From Candidatus Limnocylindrales bacterium (GTDB lineage: Bacteria > Desulfobacterota > Binatia > UBA1149 > CAITLU01): a DNA stretch of 64,000 nt. Shown in pieces: positions 27,975 through 40,845 of the stretch. The stretch spans positions 1 to 64,000 of the forward strand of contig DASPNR010000026.1 in assembly GCA_035626395.1 (NCBI GenBank), read 5' to 3'. The notes below the pieces were generated by a model. That model searched no databases and was not told the DNA's origin. It saw nothing but the letters and a program-made list of their open reading frames with translations. The translations under genes and the position numbers were made by a program. Position 1 is the first letter of the stretch; each line of letters begins with the position of its first letter.

Positions 27975-28997
27975 ATGCCCGCACACATGGAAGACAACGT
28001 AATGTTCGTGGTCGGCTCGCCGCGTTCGGGCTCGACGATGCTTGCGCGCATGATCTCCTCGCACTCGCAGATCTACGGGCGCCCCGAGCCGCATCTGCTG
28101 ACGCCGCTGGCGCATCTCGGCTACTACGGCAACGTCGACAAGGCTCCTTACGATCACGTCCTGGCAGCTGAATCGACCAAGGAATTCGTCGCCGACCTTC
28201 CGCGAGGCGAACAGGACTACATCGACGCGTGCCGCGCCTATTGCGACACGCTGTACGGTCGCATGCTCGCGACCAAGCCGGACAAGAAGATCTTCCTGGA
28301 CAAGACGCCGGCGTATGCACTGGTGCTGGATTTCATCGCGCGCATCTATCCGAACGCGAGATATGTGGTCCTGACCCGGCATCCTCTGGCGGTGTTCAGC
28401 TCGTATGCGGAGTCGTTCTTCGACAGCGACTACCAGACGGCGCACCAGTACAATCCGCTGCTGGAGCGCTACGTGCCCGCGATCGCCAAGTTCCTTCGCG
28501 AGCGCAAGGTGCCCATCTTCCACGTCGTCTACGAGAAGCTGGTGGCCGATCCCGAGCCGATGCTGCGCGGGATCTTCGAGTTCGTGGGTGTGCCGCACGA
28601 GGAATCGGCGGTCGAGTACGGCAAGCACAAGCACGAGGCCAAAGGTCTCGGCGATCCGATCGGCGTGGCCAAGCATTCGCGTCCGAGCACCGAGTCGATC
28701 GACAAATGGGCCGTCGAGATTGCCAGCGACCCCGCGCGGCTCGCGCTTTGCCGCGACATGATCGCACGCCTGGATCCGGCCGATCTCGCGCTATGGGGCC
28801 ATCCGCTCGAAACGCTGTGGGATCCTCTGGAACGCGCCGCGGCCAGCGGCAGGAAGCCGGCACCGAAGAAGCTCGATCGCTATCGCCTCGAGCGACGCGC
28901 CATCGTCACGTTGCGGGCGCAGGTGCAGAAGAGTCCGCAGCTTCGCAAGCTGTTGCAGAGAGTGCGGCTGGCTTCGGACGTGCTGCTCCGCGAGTAG
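27975..28997 (+). CDS. PAPS-dependent sulfotransferase-like protein
   Basis: The product is 340 aa. The 5'-phosphosulfate loop is MFVVGSPRSGSTMLARMI and the 3'-phosphate-binding block is in RYVVLTRHPLAVFSSYAESF, where R-x-H-P replaces the usual R-x-P. Other conserved parts are FLDKTPAYAL and VYEKLVADPEPMLRGIFEFV. Such enzymes move sulfate from PAPS to sugars, lipids or Tyr. The acceptor is unknown. A basic C-terminal tail could contact membrane or nucleic acid. It ends 8 bases from the convergent LysR gene. Confidence 0.88.
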   Translation: MPAHMEDNVMFVVGSPRSGSTMLARMISSHSQIYGRPEPHLLTPLAHLGYYGNVDKAPYDHVLAAESTKEFVADLPRGEQDYIDACRAYCDTLYGRMLATKPDKKIFLDKTPAYALVLDFIARIYPNARYVVLTRHPLAVFSSYAESFFDSDYQTAHQYNPLLERYVPAIAKFLRERKVPIFHVVYEKLVADPEPMLRGIFEFVGVPHEESAVEYGKHKHEAKGLGDPIGVAKHSRPSTESIDKWAVEIASDPARLALCRDMIARLDPADLALWGHPLETLWDPLERAAASGRKPAPKKLDRYRLERRAIVTLRAQVQKSPQLRKLLQRVRLASDVLLRE

Positions 28998-29005
28998 CAC
29001 CGCAT

Positions 29006-29902
29006 TCAGGCCAAGAGGTCGGGGAATCGCGAGGTGCAGATGCTGACGAAGCTGCGTTGGGACGCCGTGAGCACGTCGTTGGCACGGCGGACCAGGCCCC
29101 AGGTCCGGTAGAGGCCGCGAGGGCCCAGCGGACGGACGACGAGGTCGCCCGCCAGTTCCTCCTTGCGCACCGCCCATCTCGCAACGAGTGAGACTCCCAG
29201 ACCGGCGGCCACCATCTTCTTCACGGCCTCCAGGTCGCTGATCTCCATCGCAATGCTGGGGAAAACTCCGGCTTCGAGAACGAAGCGCTCGAGCAGACGG
29301 AACGTCTGGCTCCGGCGGTCGTAGACCACCAGCGGCTGCCCGGCAAAATCCTTGGCTTTGACCCGCTCGAGCGCGGTCCACGCGTGATCGCGCGGCGCGA
29401 TCGCAACGAGCTCGTCGCGGCCGAGCTCGGTGACCACGAGACCGGACTCCTGCACCGGCAGCAGAAGGATGCCGAGATCGACGGTGCCGTCGAGCGTGCG
29501 CTGCAGCGTTTCGATGGAGAAGCCCGAGAGCACCTGCACATCGATCTTGCCGAAACGCGACGAGAACTCCCGGACCAGGTCCGGGAGGATGTGATGACAG
29601 ACCGCGCCGCCGCTTCCCACCGACACGCGCCCGCGCCCCATGCCTTCGAAATCCGACACGACCGCGCGAGCTTCCTCGACCTTGCGTACGATCTGGCGCG
29701 CATACGGCAGCAGGACGCTGCCGGCCTGCGTCAGCGTCACCTTTCGTGTCTGGCGTGCGAACAGGGTGGAGCCGAGGTCCTGCTCCAGCGCACGCACCTG
29801 CTGGCTCACCGCCGATTGCGTCACCCGCAGCCGCTCGCCGGCTCTTGTGAAGCTGCCGGTCTCGGCCACCGTGAGAAAGGTCGCGAGCATTCTGAGGTCC
29901 AT
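29006..29902 (-). CDS. LysR-family transcriptional regulator
   Basis: The product is 298 aa. The winged helix-turn-helix is at the N-terminus (MLATFLTVAETGSFTRAGER and TQSAVSQQVRALEQDLG). The periplasmic-binding-like co-inducer domain follows, with GRVSVGSGGAVCHHILPDLV and VAAGLGVSLVARWAV. ATG 29902 is chosen by family start. It is divergent from amtB, sharing a 285-base intergenic region. LysR proteins often control a divergent neighbour, but amtB has a sigma-54 promoter, so that link is only possible. Confidence 0.93.
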   Translation of the reverse strand: MDLRMLATFLTVAETGSFTRAGERLRVTQSAVSQQVRALEQDLGSTLFARQTRKVTLTQAGSVLLPYARQIVRKVEEARAVVSDFEGMGRGRVSVGSGGAVCHHILPDLVREFSSRFGKIDVQVLSGFSIETLQRTLDGTVDLGILLLPVQESGLVVTELGRDELVAIAPRDHAWTALERVKAKDFAGQPLVVYDRRSQTFRLLERFVLEAGVFPSIAMEISDLEAVKKMVAAGLGVSLVARWAVRKEELAGDLVVRPLGPRGLYRTWGLVRRANDVLTASQRSFVSICTSRFPDLLA

Positions 29903-29980
29903 CGTGCCGTAGCCTAATCGATCTTCTTTCCTTATCGAAGCTGGGGACTTGCGGATCGGGCGCGCCGCCTTGGGGCGGGC

Positions 29981-29997
29981 TGCCTGCATCCAAGGCA
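29981..29997. promoter_or_regulatory. Dyad TGCCT-N7-AGGCA between the LysR gene and amtB
   Basis: A short interrupted palindrome 79 bases before the LysR start codon and about 115 bases before the sigma-54 promoter. It is of a size expected for a LysR box. The short arms make chance occurrence possible. Confidence 0.35.
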
Positions 29998-30113
29998 CGG
30001 CAGTGCCGGGGAAAGCAGCAGCAAACGTTGGGTTTGACGCCCTTTTGCGCTCTCCGACTGCGAAAAGAGCCGATGAATCACGCCTTGCGGCCGTGCGGAA
30101 GGGCGCCCCGGCG

Positions 30114-30130
30114 CTGGCACTGATTCTGCT
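30114..30130 (+). promoter_or_regulatory. Sigma-54 (RpoN) promoter of amtB
   Basis: CTGGCAC at 30114-30120 and CTGCT at 30126-30130 place GG and GC exactly 12 bases apart, as in the YTGGCAC-N5-TGC -24/-12 consensus. The predicted start is near 30141, giving a leader of about 47 bases before ATG 30188. Such promoters need an activator such as NtrC, which fits ammonium transport. Confidence 0.75.
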
Positions 30131-30187
30131 TATCGCGGGGTGACGATTCACAACCGACTCTTATCGGTTAGGACGGGGGTTTTCTTC

Positions 30188-31657
30188 ATGCGCACTCGAT
30201 CGACAATCATCACCACCGCTTTGGCGCTGTTGCTGGCATCGGCCGCCAGCTCCTTCGCAGAAGAAGCTCCGGCCGGAATCCCTCCGGTCGCCATCGACAC
30301 CTTCTGGGTGCTGCTGACGGGCGCGCTGGTGTTCTTCATGAACACCGGCTTCGGCTTGCTCGAAAGCGGTCTTTGCCGCGCGAAGAACGCGGTCAACATC
30401 CTGGCCAAGAACTTCACCGTGTTCGCTGTCTCGTCCCTGGCCTTCTGGTTCATCGGGTGGGGCTTGATGTTCGGCAACGGCAGTCCGTTCTTCGGGAGCG
30501 AGGGACTGCTGATGCTGACGGGCGCCGACAACAGTCCGGCCACCGGCGATGCCTACCAGGGCGCCTATTCGGCCATCGCCTGGACCGGCGTGCCGCTGGA
30601 AGCGAAATTCTTCTTCCAGCTCGTGTTCGCAGGCACCGCTGCCACGATCGTGTCGGGCGCGGTGGCCGAGCGTGTGAGGTTCCTGTCGTTCATCGTCTTC
30701 TCGGCGGTGCTGACGGCGATCCTCTATCCCGTCACCGGGCATTGGATCTGGGGCGGCGGCTGGCTGGCCGGGCAGGGCTTCTGGGACTTTGCCGGATCGA
30801 CCGTCGTGCATTCGGTCGGTGGCTGGTGCGCACTGGCTGGAATCCTGGTGCTCGGGCCGCGCCTCGGAAAGTACACCAAGGACGGCAAGATCGCTCCCAT
30901 CACCGGCCACAACATGACCAGCGTGTTCACCGGCTGCTTCATCCTGTGGCTCGGCTGGTTCGGCTTCAACGCTGGCAGCACGATGACGGTCGGCAACGGC
31001 GTGGACATCGCGCACATCTTCGTCACGACCAACATGGCCGCTGCGGCCGGGTCGGTGACGGCGATGCTCGCGGCATGGCTGGCGCTGGGCAAGCCGGACT
31101 ACACGATGATCGCCAATGGCTGTCTTGCCGGCCTCGTTGCCATCACCGCACCGTGCGCGTGGGTGAGCACCCCGGCAGCCGTGCTGATCGGCGGCATCGG
31201 CGGCGTCCTGGTCGTCTACGCCGTGCTGTTCTTCGACAAGGCGAGAATCGACGATCCGGTCGGCGCGCTGTCGGTGCACCTCGTCAACGGTGTGTGGGGA
31301 ACGCTGTGCGTGGGGCTGTTTGCGAGCCCGGACTACAGCAACGGCGCTGCGCTGCTCGAGAACGGCCGCATGGCGTTGATCACCGCGCAGCTGACGGGCA
31401 TCGTCTCGGTTGCGATCTTCACGCTCGTCGCCTCGTTCGCGAGCTGGTTCGCGATCAAGGCGATCATGGGGATTCGGGTGTCGGCCGAGGAGGAGATCGA
31501 AGGCCTCGACGCCGGCGAGCATGGCCTCAGCGCCTACCCGGATTTCAGTTCCACTAGGATCGGGTCCATCCACCCTGCGATGGCGGCAGCTTCGGGCGGC
31601 GCGATGGCGAACTCGGTCCTCGCGCGCGAGTACCGCCTCGGAGAGGCCGCGCAGTAG
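30188..31657 (+). CDS. amtB: Ammonium transporter (Amt/MEP family)
   Basis: The product is 489 aa. ATG 30188 gives a signal peptide (IITTALALLLASAASSFA), as in E. coli AmtB, followed by about eleven membrane helices. The twin channel histidines are in STVVHSVGGWCALAG and GALSVHLVNGVWGTL. Signature pieces are NTGFGLLESGLCRAKN and GWFGFNAGSTM. A cytoplasmic tail of about 60 residues follows. No PII gene (glnK) accompanies it, unlike the usual glnK-amtB pair. It has a sigma-54 promoter and a strong terminator, so it is a single transcription unit. Confidence 0.95.
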   Translation: MRTRSTIITTALALLLASAASSFAEEAPAGIPPVAIDTFWVLLTGALVFFMNTGFGLLESGLCRAKNAVNILAKNFTVFAVSSLAFWFIGWGLMFGNGSPFFGSEGLLMLTGADNSPATGDAYQGAYSAIAWTGVPLEAKFFFQLVFAGTAATIVSGAVAERVRFLSFIVFSAVLTAILYPVTGHWIWGGGWLAGQGFWDFAGSTVVHSVGGWCALAGILVLGPRLGKYTKDGKIAPITGHNMTSVFTGCFILWLGWFGFNAGSTMTVGNGVDIAHIFVTTNMAAAAGSVTAMLAAWLALGKPDYTMIANGCLAGLVAITAPCAWVSTPAAVLIGGIGGVLVVYAVLFFDKARIDDPVGALSVHLVNGVWGTLCVGLFASPDYSNGAALLENGRMALITAQLTGIVSVAIFTLVASFASWFAIKAIMGIRVSAEEEIEGLDAGEHGLSAYPDFSSTRIGSIHPAMAAASGGAMANSVLAREYRLGEAAQ

Positions 31658-31669
31658 TCGACGGGTGGC

Positions 31670-31716
31670 GGCGGCGCGCCGGTGACCGGTCCCCTACCGG
31701 CGCGTCGCCAATTTCC
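31670..31716 (+). terminator. Rho-independent terminator after amtB
   Basis: A 14-bp stem with one G-T pair (31670-31683 with 31696-31709) and a 12-base loop, followed by AATTTCC. It starts 13 bases after the amtB stop. Confidence 0.8.
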
Positions 31717-31793
31717 ACGGTGGGACCGGGTGTGGAGGTTGCATGAGGCTCGAAATCGAGCCTGCGGGGTTGGGAAGCCGATGCCCGGGCCGC

Positions 31794-33002
31794 TTACGCG
31801 GCCCGGGCGTTGCTCGCTTTGCCCACGCCGACCAGTAGGCGGACGGCATCCGTGATTCCATCGACGGTCAGCGGGAACATCGGGAAGACGCGCTCGAGAA
31901 TCCGAGTCGTATGAGTGTGCGTCCAGACCTTGCGGTCTTCGGGATTGAGCCACACCGCGCGGTCGAAGTGCTCGGCCACCCGCTGCATCCACGTCAGACC
32001 GGTCGTGGCGGTGGTCTGCCTGGGATCGATGCCGCCGAACGGCTCGAGCAGCTCGGCTGGATGCATGGCTGCATCGCCGACCAGGATCACCTTCCAGAAC
32101 GGCTCGTGCGTGCGCAGCACCTGCGTGGTGGGCACGGCGCTCGCGCGCGTCAGGCGGGCGCTGGTGTAGACGTGGTCGTAGATGCAGTTGTGGAAGTAGT
32201 AGGACTCGAACGCCCGCAAGCCGCGCTGCTCGTGCAGTGCCGTCAGCAGCCGGCTGACGGGCTCGTAGTACGGGGTCATCGTCCCGCCCACGTCCATCAG
32301 CAGCAGCACGCGCACGTCGTTGCGGCGGGGCGGACGAAACACCATCTCGATCTCGCCGGCGTTGCGGCAGGTCTCGTCGATCGTTTCGTCCAGATCGAGC
32401 TCGACGGCGCTGCCGTGACGGGTGAGCTGACGCAGGCGGCGTAGCGCAACCTTGAGCTGGCGCACGTCCAGCTTCACGTCCGTTCGGTAATCCTCGAAAT
32501 GACGTTCCTCGGCTACCTTCATCGCCGAACGGCTGCGGCCTGGGCCGCCAACGCGGATGCCGGTCGGATGGACCCCGCCATGACCGAAAGGAGAGCGGCC
32601 GCCGGTGCCGACCCAGCGGTTTCCGCCGTCATGGCGCTCGTCCTGCTCGGCAAGAGTCTCCAGGAAGCGGCGCATCAGCTCATCGCCGGTAAGGCGCTGG
32701 AGCTCAGCCAGCTGCTCGGGCGTCAGCTGCGGGAAGCTCTTGGGATCGCGCAGCCACTCCAGGATCTCCTCGGTCAGCTTGTCCAGGCTCCCCTCGACGC
32801 CGTGGAACACGCGCGCGAAGACGCGATCGAACGCGTCGAAGTGGCCCTCATGCTTGATCAGGCAGGCGCGGGCGAGGTGATAGAAGCGCTGCAGGCTCGA
32901 GCCGTGCAGGCCCATGGCCATCGCATCCATCAGCGTGAGCCATTCCTGCGTTCCGACCGGAACGCCCTCGTCGCGCAGACCGTAGAAGAGCTCGAGGAAC
33001 AT
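31794..33002 (-). CDS. CoxE-like von Willebrand factor A domain protein
   Basis: The product is 402 aa. The N-terminal helical half (FLELFYGLRDEGVPVGTQEW) and the VWA domain after about residue 225 match proteins that pair with MoxR ATPases. The metal site is LLLMDVGGTMTPY, a D-x-G-x-T variant of the usual D-x-S-x-S. It lies four bases behind the MoxR gene and is certainly in the same operon. In known systems such pairs act as chaperones for metalloenzymes or envelope complexes. The client is not shown here. Confidence 0.88.
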   Translation of the reverse strand: MFLELFYGLRDEGVPVGTQEWLTLMDAMAMGLHGSSLQRFYHLARACLIKHEGHFDAFDRVFARVFHGVEGSLDKLTEEILEWLRDPKSFPQLTPEQLAELQRLTGDELMRRFLETLAEQDERHDGGNRWVGTGGRSPFGHGGVHPTGIRVGGPGRSRSAMKVAEERHFEDYRTDVKLDVRQLKVALRRLRQLTRHGSAVELDLDETIDETCRNAGEIEMVFRPPRRNDVRVLLLMDVGGTMTPYYEPVSRLLTALHEQRGLRAFESYYFHNCIYDHVYTSARLTRASAVPTTQVLRTHEPFWKVILVGDAAMHPAELLEPFGGIDPRQTTATTGLTWMQRVAEHFDRAVWLNPEDRKVWTHTHTTRILERVFPMFPLTVDGITDAVRLLVGVGKASNARAA

Positions 33003-33006
33003 CCGC

Positions 33007-33888
33007 CTACTGGTTGTAGCGCGGGCCCAGCTCCGACCAGCTGGACGGGTAGCTGCCGCCTTTCTTGTTGTAACGGTCCAGCGCCTCCGAGTCCTGCTCC
33101 GTCTTGAGGAGGCTGCCCACGAACGGGATGTGCTCCTCGATCTTGTCGGCGCCGATCCCCGCCCGGCGCAGCGCGGCGATCCAGTCGATCAGTTCGGACG
33201 TCGAAGGCTTCTTTCGCAGCTCGGGCTGCTCGCGCAGCCAGTAGAACTTGATCAGCACCTGGTCGAGCAGGTTGGTGTCCAGGTTCGGGTGATGCACGGC
33301 CACGATGCGGCGCATGAGCCGTACGTCCGGGAATTCGATGTAGTGGAAGATGCAGCGGCGCAGGAACGCGTCCGGCAGCTCCTTCTCGTTGTTGGACGTG
33401 ATGAGGACGATCGGGCGCTCCTTGGCGGCGATCTCGTCGCCCGTCTCCACGACGGTGAAACGCATCTCGTCGAGCTCGTGCAGAAGATCGTTGGGAAACT
33501 CGATGTCCGCCTTGTCGATCTCGTCGATCAGCAGCACGCGCCGCTCGTCGGCGACGAAGCAGCGGCCGACCGGGCCCAGCTTGATGTACGAGCGGATGTC
33601 GGCGACGTTGCCGCCGCCGAAACGGCTGTCGTTCAGCCGCTGGACCGTGTCGTACACGTACAGGCCTTCGGCTGCTTTGGACGTCGATTTGACGTGCCAG
33701 CTCTCCATCTTCAGCCCCAGTGCGGCACTGATGTGGCGAGCGAGCAAAGTCTTTCCGGTGCCGGGCTCGCCACGCAGGAGCAGCGGTCGCTGCAGTGCGA
33801 TGGCGCAGTTGACGGCGTCGACGAGCGACTCCGAGGCGATGTAGCCGTCGGTGCCTGTGAAGCGGTAGAAGGGTTGCTGGTCGGACAT
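33007..33888 (-). CDS. MoxR-family AAA+ ATPase
   Basis: The product is 293 aa. Walker A is LLLRGEPGTGKTLLARHI, Walker B is RRVLLIDEIDKADIEFPN, sensor 1 is IVLITSNNEKELPDAF, and the arginine finger segment is LRRCIFHYIEFPD. It begins with a GAAAGGAA ribosome site. MoxR proteins work with VWA partners, and the next gene is one. Operon order MoxR-VWA is standard. Confidence 0.93.
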   Translation of the reverse strand: MSDQQPFYRFTGTDGYIASESLVDAVNCAIALQRPLLLRGEPGTGKTLLARHISAALGLKMESWHVKSTSKAAEGLYVYDTVQRLNDSRFGGGNVADIRSYIKLGPVGRCFVADERRVLLIDEIDKADIEFPNDLLHELDEMRFTVVETGDEIAAKERPIVLITSNNEKELPDAFLRRCIFHYIEFPDVRLMRRIVAVHHPNLDTNLLDQVLIKFYWLREQPELRKKPSTSELIDWIAALRRAGIGADKIEEHIPFVGSLLKTEQDSEALDRYNKKGGSYPSSWSELGPRYNQ

Positions 33889-33973
33889 CGTATTCCTTTC
33901 AGAAGCAGGCAGCGTATCTCGAACGTCGGTGGCTATGCGACATCCCGCGGCGGCCGCAAAAGCTCATGCCGCC

Positions 33974-35137
33974 CTAGAAGCCGAGGCTCTTGGCGATCAC
34001 CTGTTTCATGACTTCGTCGGCGCCGCCGCCGATGGAAGCCAGGCGCGAATCGACGAACATGCGGCCCGCCGGGTTGTCGGTCAGGTAGCCGGCGCCGCCG
34101 TACATCTGCATGCAGGTGGTGGCGACGTACTGCTGGGCCTCGATGCAGAAGATCTTCGCCATCGAGATTTCGCGCGTCGCATCCTCGCCGTCGATCCGCT
34201 TGCGCACGCATGCATAGCCGAGCTCGCGCGCCGCCTGGATCCGAATCAGCATGTCGACGAACTTGAACTGGTTGACCTGAAACTTGGTCAGCGGCTTGCC
34301 GAACACGATTCGCTGCTGGCAGTAGTCGCGCGTCTTTTCCCAGCAATCCATGGCGGCGGCGCTGGAGGCGAGAACGGCGATGAGGCGCTCGTCCTGAAAC
34401 TGCACCATCTGCTGCTGAAAGCCGCGTCCGGGATCGCCGATCGTGTTGGATATCGGGACGCGAACGTCCTCGAAATAGATCGTTCCCGTGTCCGAGCCCC
34501 AATTGCCGATCTTGTCGAGCAGCGTGTAGCTGATGCCGGGGGTGTCGGTCGGGACGATGATCTGGGTGAAGCCGCCGTAGCCGGCTTCGGGATCCGATAC
34601 CGCCAGGAGGCAGAAGAAGTCGGCCGTGGCGGCGTTGGTGATGAAGGTCTTGGAGCCGTTGATCACCCAATCGTCGCCGTCGCGCACGGCACGCGTCCTG
34701 ATCGCCGAGACGTCCGAGCCCGCCGTCGGCTCCGTGACGGCGATGGCGCCCACGGCCTCGCCGCGGATGGCGGGGGCTAGCCAGCGCTCCCGCAGTTCGT
34801 CCGAGCCGAACTGGGCGAGGGCAGGCGTGGCCATGTCGGTCTGAACGAAAATGCCCATGGCCACGCCGGCGTTGTCGCAGCAGCCGACCTCTTCGGCCAG
34901 GATCGCCGAGAAGCTCCAGTCCAGGCCGGCGCCGCCGAAGCGCGGGTCGTAGCGGATGCCGAGCATCCCCAGCTCGCCCATCTTCGGATACAGGCTCTTG
35001 TCGATACGGCCCATCTCGTCGAACTCGCGCGAGCGCGGGACGAGCTCCTCCTGGACGAATTTTCGGATGCTGGCGCGAAATGCGCGGTGCTCGGGCGTGG
35101 CGAACATCTCGTGTTCGCTGAAGATCTCGTTCGGCAT
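33974..35137 (-). CDS. Acyl-CoA dehydrogenase
   Basis: The product is 387 aa, FAD flavoenzyme that forms the alpha-beta double bond of an acyl-CoA. FAD/substrate blocks are AVTEPTAGSDVSAIRT, VINGSKTFITNAATAD, QRIVFGKPLTKFQ and MYGGAGYLTDNPAGR. The catalytic Glu is probably in FQDERLIAVLA, as in isovaleryl-CoA and long-chain enzymes, because the C-terminal E-G-T position reads GGGADEVMK. Substrate length cannot be assigned. It is 85 bases upstream of the MoxR gene on the same strand. Confidence 0.9.
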   Translation of the reverse strand: MPNEIFSEHEMFATPEHRAFRASIRKFVQEELVPRSREFDEMGRIDKSLYPKMGELGMLGIRYDPRFGGAGLDWSFSAILAEEVGCCDNAGVAMGIFVQTDMATPALAQFGSDELRERWLAPAIRGEAVGAIAVTEPTAGSDVSAIRTRAVRDGDDWVINGSKTFITNAATADFFCLLAVSDPEAGYGGFTQIIVPTDTPGISYTLLDKIGNWGSDTGTIYFEDVRVPISNTIGDPGRGFQQQMVQFQDERLIAVLASSAAAMDCWEKTRDYCQQRIVFGKPLTKFQVNQFKFVDMLIRIQAARELGYACVRKRIDGEDATREISMAKIFCIEAQQYVATTCMQMYGGAGYLTDNPAGRMFVDSRLASIGGGADEVMKQVIAKSLGF

Positions 35138-35282
35138 GGCGCTTCGTACGCGAGGAAAAGGGGCTACGCAATGGCGGCGGCGGAGGCACCGCGGGAAGCG
35201 ACCGGTGGTTGGCCGGCCGGCCTGCAAGGGGGTAACAGGCCGACCGGCCGAGCGTCCCGCTTTCGCGGAGCGCTGACCACCT

Positions 35283-35304
35283 GCCTCTCGCTTACGCGAG
35301 AGGC
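35283..35304. repeat. Perfect 9-bp palindrome with TTAC loop
   Basis: GCCTCTCGC-TTAC-GCGAGAGGC lies in the 288-base gap upstream of the acyl-CoA dehydrogenase. A less perfect hairpin (arms around AGCG..CCCGC and GCGG..GCGCT) precedes it at about 35252-35275. A third (35362-35396) is followed by five T on the plus strand. Their function is unknown. Confidence 0.45.
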
Positions 35305-35425
35305 CAGCGCGCCGGTGCCGACCCCAAGGGGGTTAGAGTCGACGTCGGACGTGCATTGGTAGCGATGCGAAGCTGAAGCAATTGCAGTCGCATCGCAATC
35401 CTTTTTGTCATCCCACCGTTCACGG

Positions 35426-39907
<4,482 letters not shown>

Positions 39908-40067
39908 AACAACCCCCTTGCTTGCTGCAGCCGCCTACATCTTCATCAGATTTAGGCCGTGATAAAATTGACGAATGCATTCTTCACCCGGTGGCCAATT
40001 TTGCGCAAGCAGTTTTTGCCCCTGCCGCGCCCCACGGCGCTTTTGAGGAAGAATCGAGAACTTCAGA

Positions 40068-40088
40068 GCTTACGAACAAGTTGTAAGC
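40068..40088. promoter_or_regulatory. Operator-like dyad upstream of the giant repeat gene
   Basis: GCTTAC (40068-40073) and GTAAGC (40083-40088) flank a centre that extends the symmetry (AAC...GTT) with one unpaired base. It lies 160 bases upstream of the start codon at 39907, in sequence of clearly lower GC than the rest of the window. It could bind a dimeric regulator. Confidence 0.4.
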
Positions 40089-40201
40089 ACTGTTCACGTT
40101 TGTACGATTTTCTGGGGGGTTGCGTCTCCGCGTCTCTTGATGCTCAGCAAATTCGTCGTCAGTGGCGGGCGGCAAAAAAAATTTTGCTCGACCAAGAAAA
40201 G

Positions 40202-40224
40202 TGGTGCAGAGGGCGCGACTCAAA
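40202..40224 (-). other. 3'-end remnant of a tRNA gene (possible attachment-site core)
   Basis: On the minus strand the 23 bases run TTTGAGT, CGCGC, CCTCTGC, A, CCA. These are a near-consensus T-loop, the 3' half of a T-stem, the 3' half of an acceptor stem, a discriminator and an encoded CCA. The expected 5' partners (GCGCG and GCAGAGG) are absent upstream, so no complete tRNA is formed. A GCAAAA-T-rich dyad follows at 40187-40172, as expected for a tRNA terminator. tRNA 3' ends are frequent integration sites, so this may be an attachment-site copy. Confidence 0.55.
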
Positions 40225-40398
40225 CTGAGGGGAAGAGGGGGCGTCGCGAGCCGGGGCCGTGCGAGCAAGAATCGTCGGTGCGGTTGGTCGCCGAGCCGAG
40301 TGAACCGCCCGTAGCGGGCGCGGCGATGAGGCGAGGCTTCCGCGGCTTGGTAGAACGCGGCTTGCCATCGGGCCACGCCGCTCCCATCGTTGCCCGCC

Positions 40399-40845
40399 AT
40401 GTCGACGAAGCCAGCGCCCGCCGCCGGAACCACCAACCTCCATTTCGAGTGCACCCAGTGCGGAAAGTGCTGCTGGACGCGGGGCGAGTACGCCCACGTC
40501 TACGTCAATCGTGACGAGATGGAGACTCTGGCGTCGGCGCTGGGGGTCGGCGTGCGGGACTTCCGCGACCGATACACCGTGCGCGACGCCGACGGCTGGA
40601 CCGAGCTGGATTTCCCCGGCGGCCGCTGTGTCTTTCTCGACCCCGACACGAAGCTCTGCACCGTCTACGAGTCCCGCCCCACGCAGTGCCGAACGTTTCC
40701 GGTCTGGCCCGAGCTCATCCGCCGCGGGCGCTGGACAGCCGAAGCGCGAAGCATCTGCGAAGGCGTTGGCCAGGGACCGGCATTCTCGGTGGCCGAGGTG
40801 CAGGCGAGGATTGCTGCGCAGAAGCTGGCCGACGAAGCCGACTAA
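40399..40845 (+). CDS. YkgJ-type cysteine-cluster protein
   Basis: The product is 148 aa. The metal-binding signature C-x2-C-x2-C-C is in FECTQCGKCCWTRGE, and further Cys follow in GRCVFLDP, KLCTVYESRPTQCRTFP and ARSICEG. YkgJ/FliB-like proteins carry a zinc or iron-sulfur cluster; the role is poorly known. ATG 40399 is used; a TTG three codons earlier is possible. Its stop codon touches that of the convergent chaC. Confidence 0.88.
   Translation: MSTKPAPAAGTTNLHFECTQCGKCCWTRGEYAHVYVNRDEMETLASALGVGVRDFRDRYTVRDADGWTELDFPGGRCVFLDPDTKLCTVYESRPTQCRTFPVWPELIRRGRWTAEARSICEGVGQGPAFSVAEVQARIAAQKLADEAD

Noticed and set aside
39959..40228. Plus-strand open frame ending in a K-W-C-R-G-R-D-S-N stretch
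   Set aside because: The end is the translation of the tRNA 3' remnant read from the opposite strand, a well-known false-gene pattern. The frame also lacks a ribosome site.
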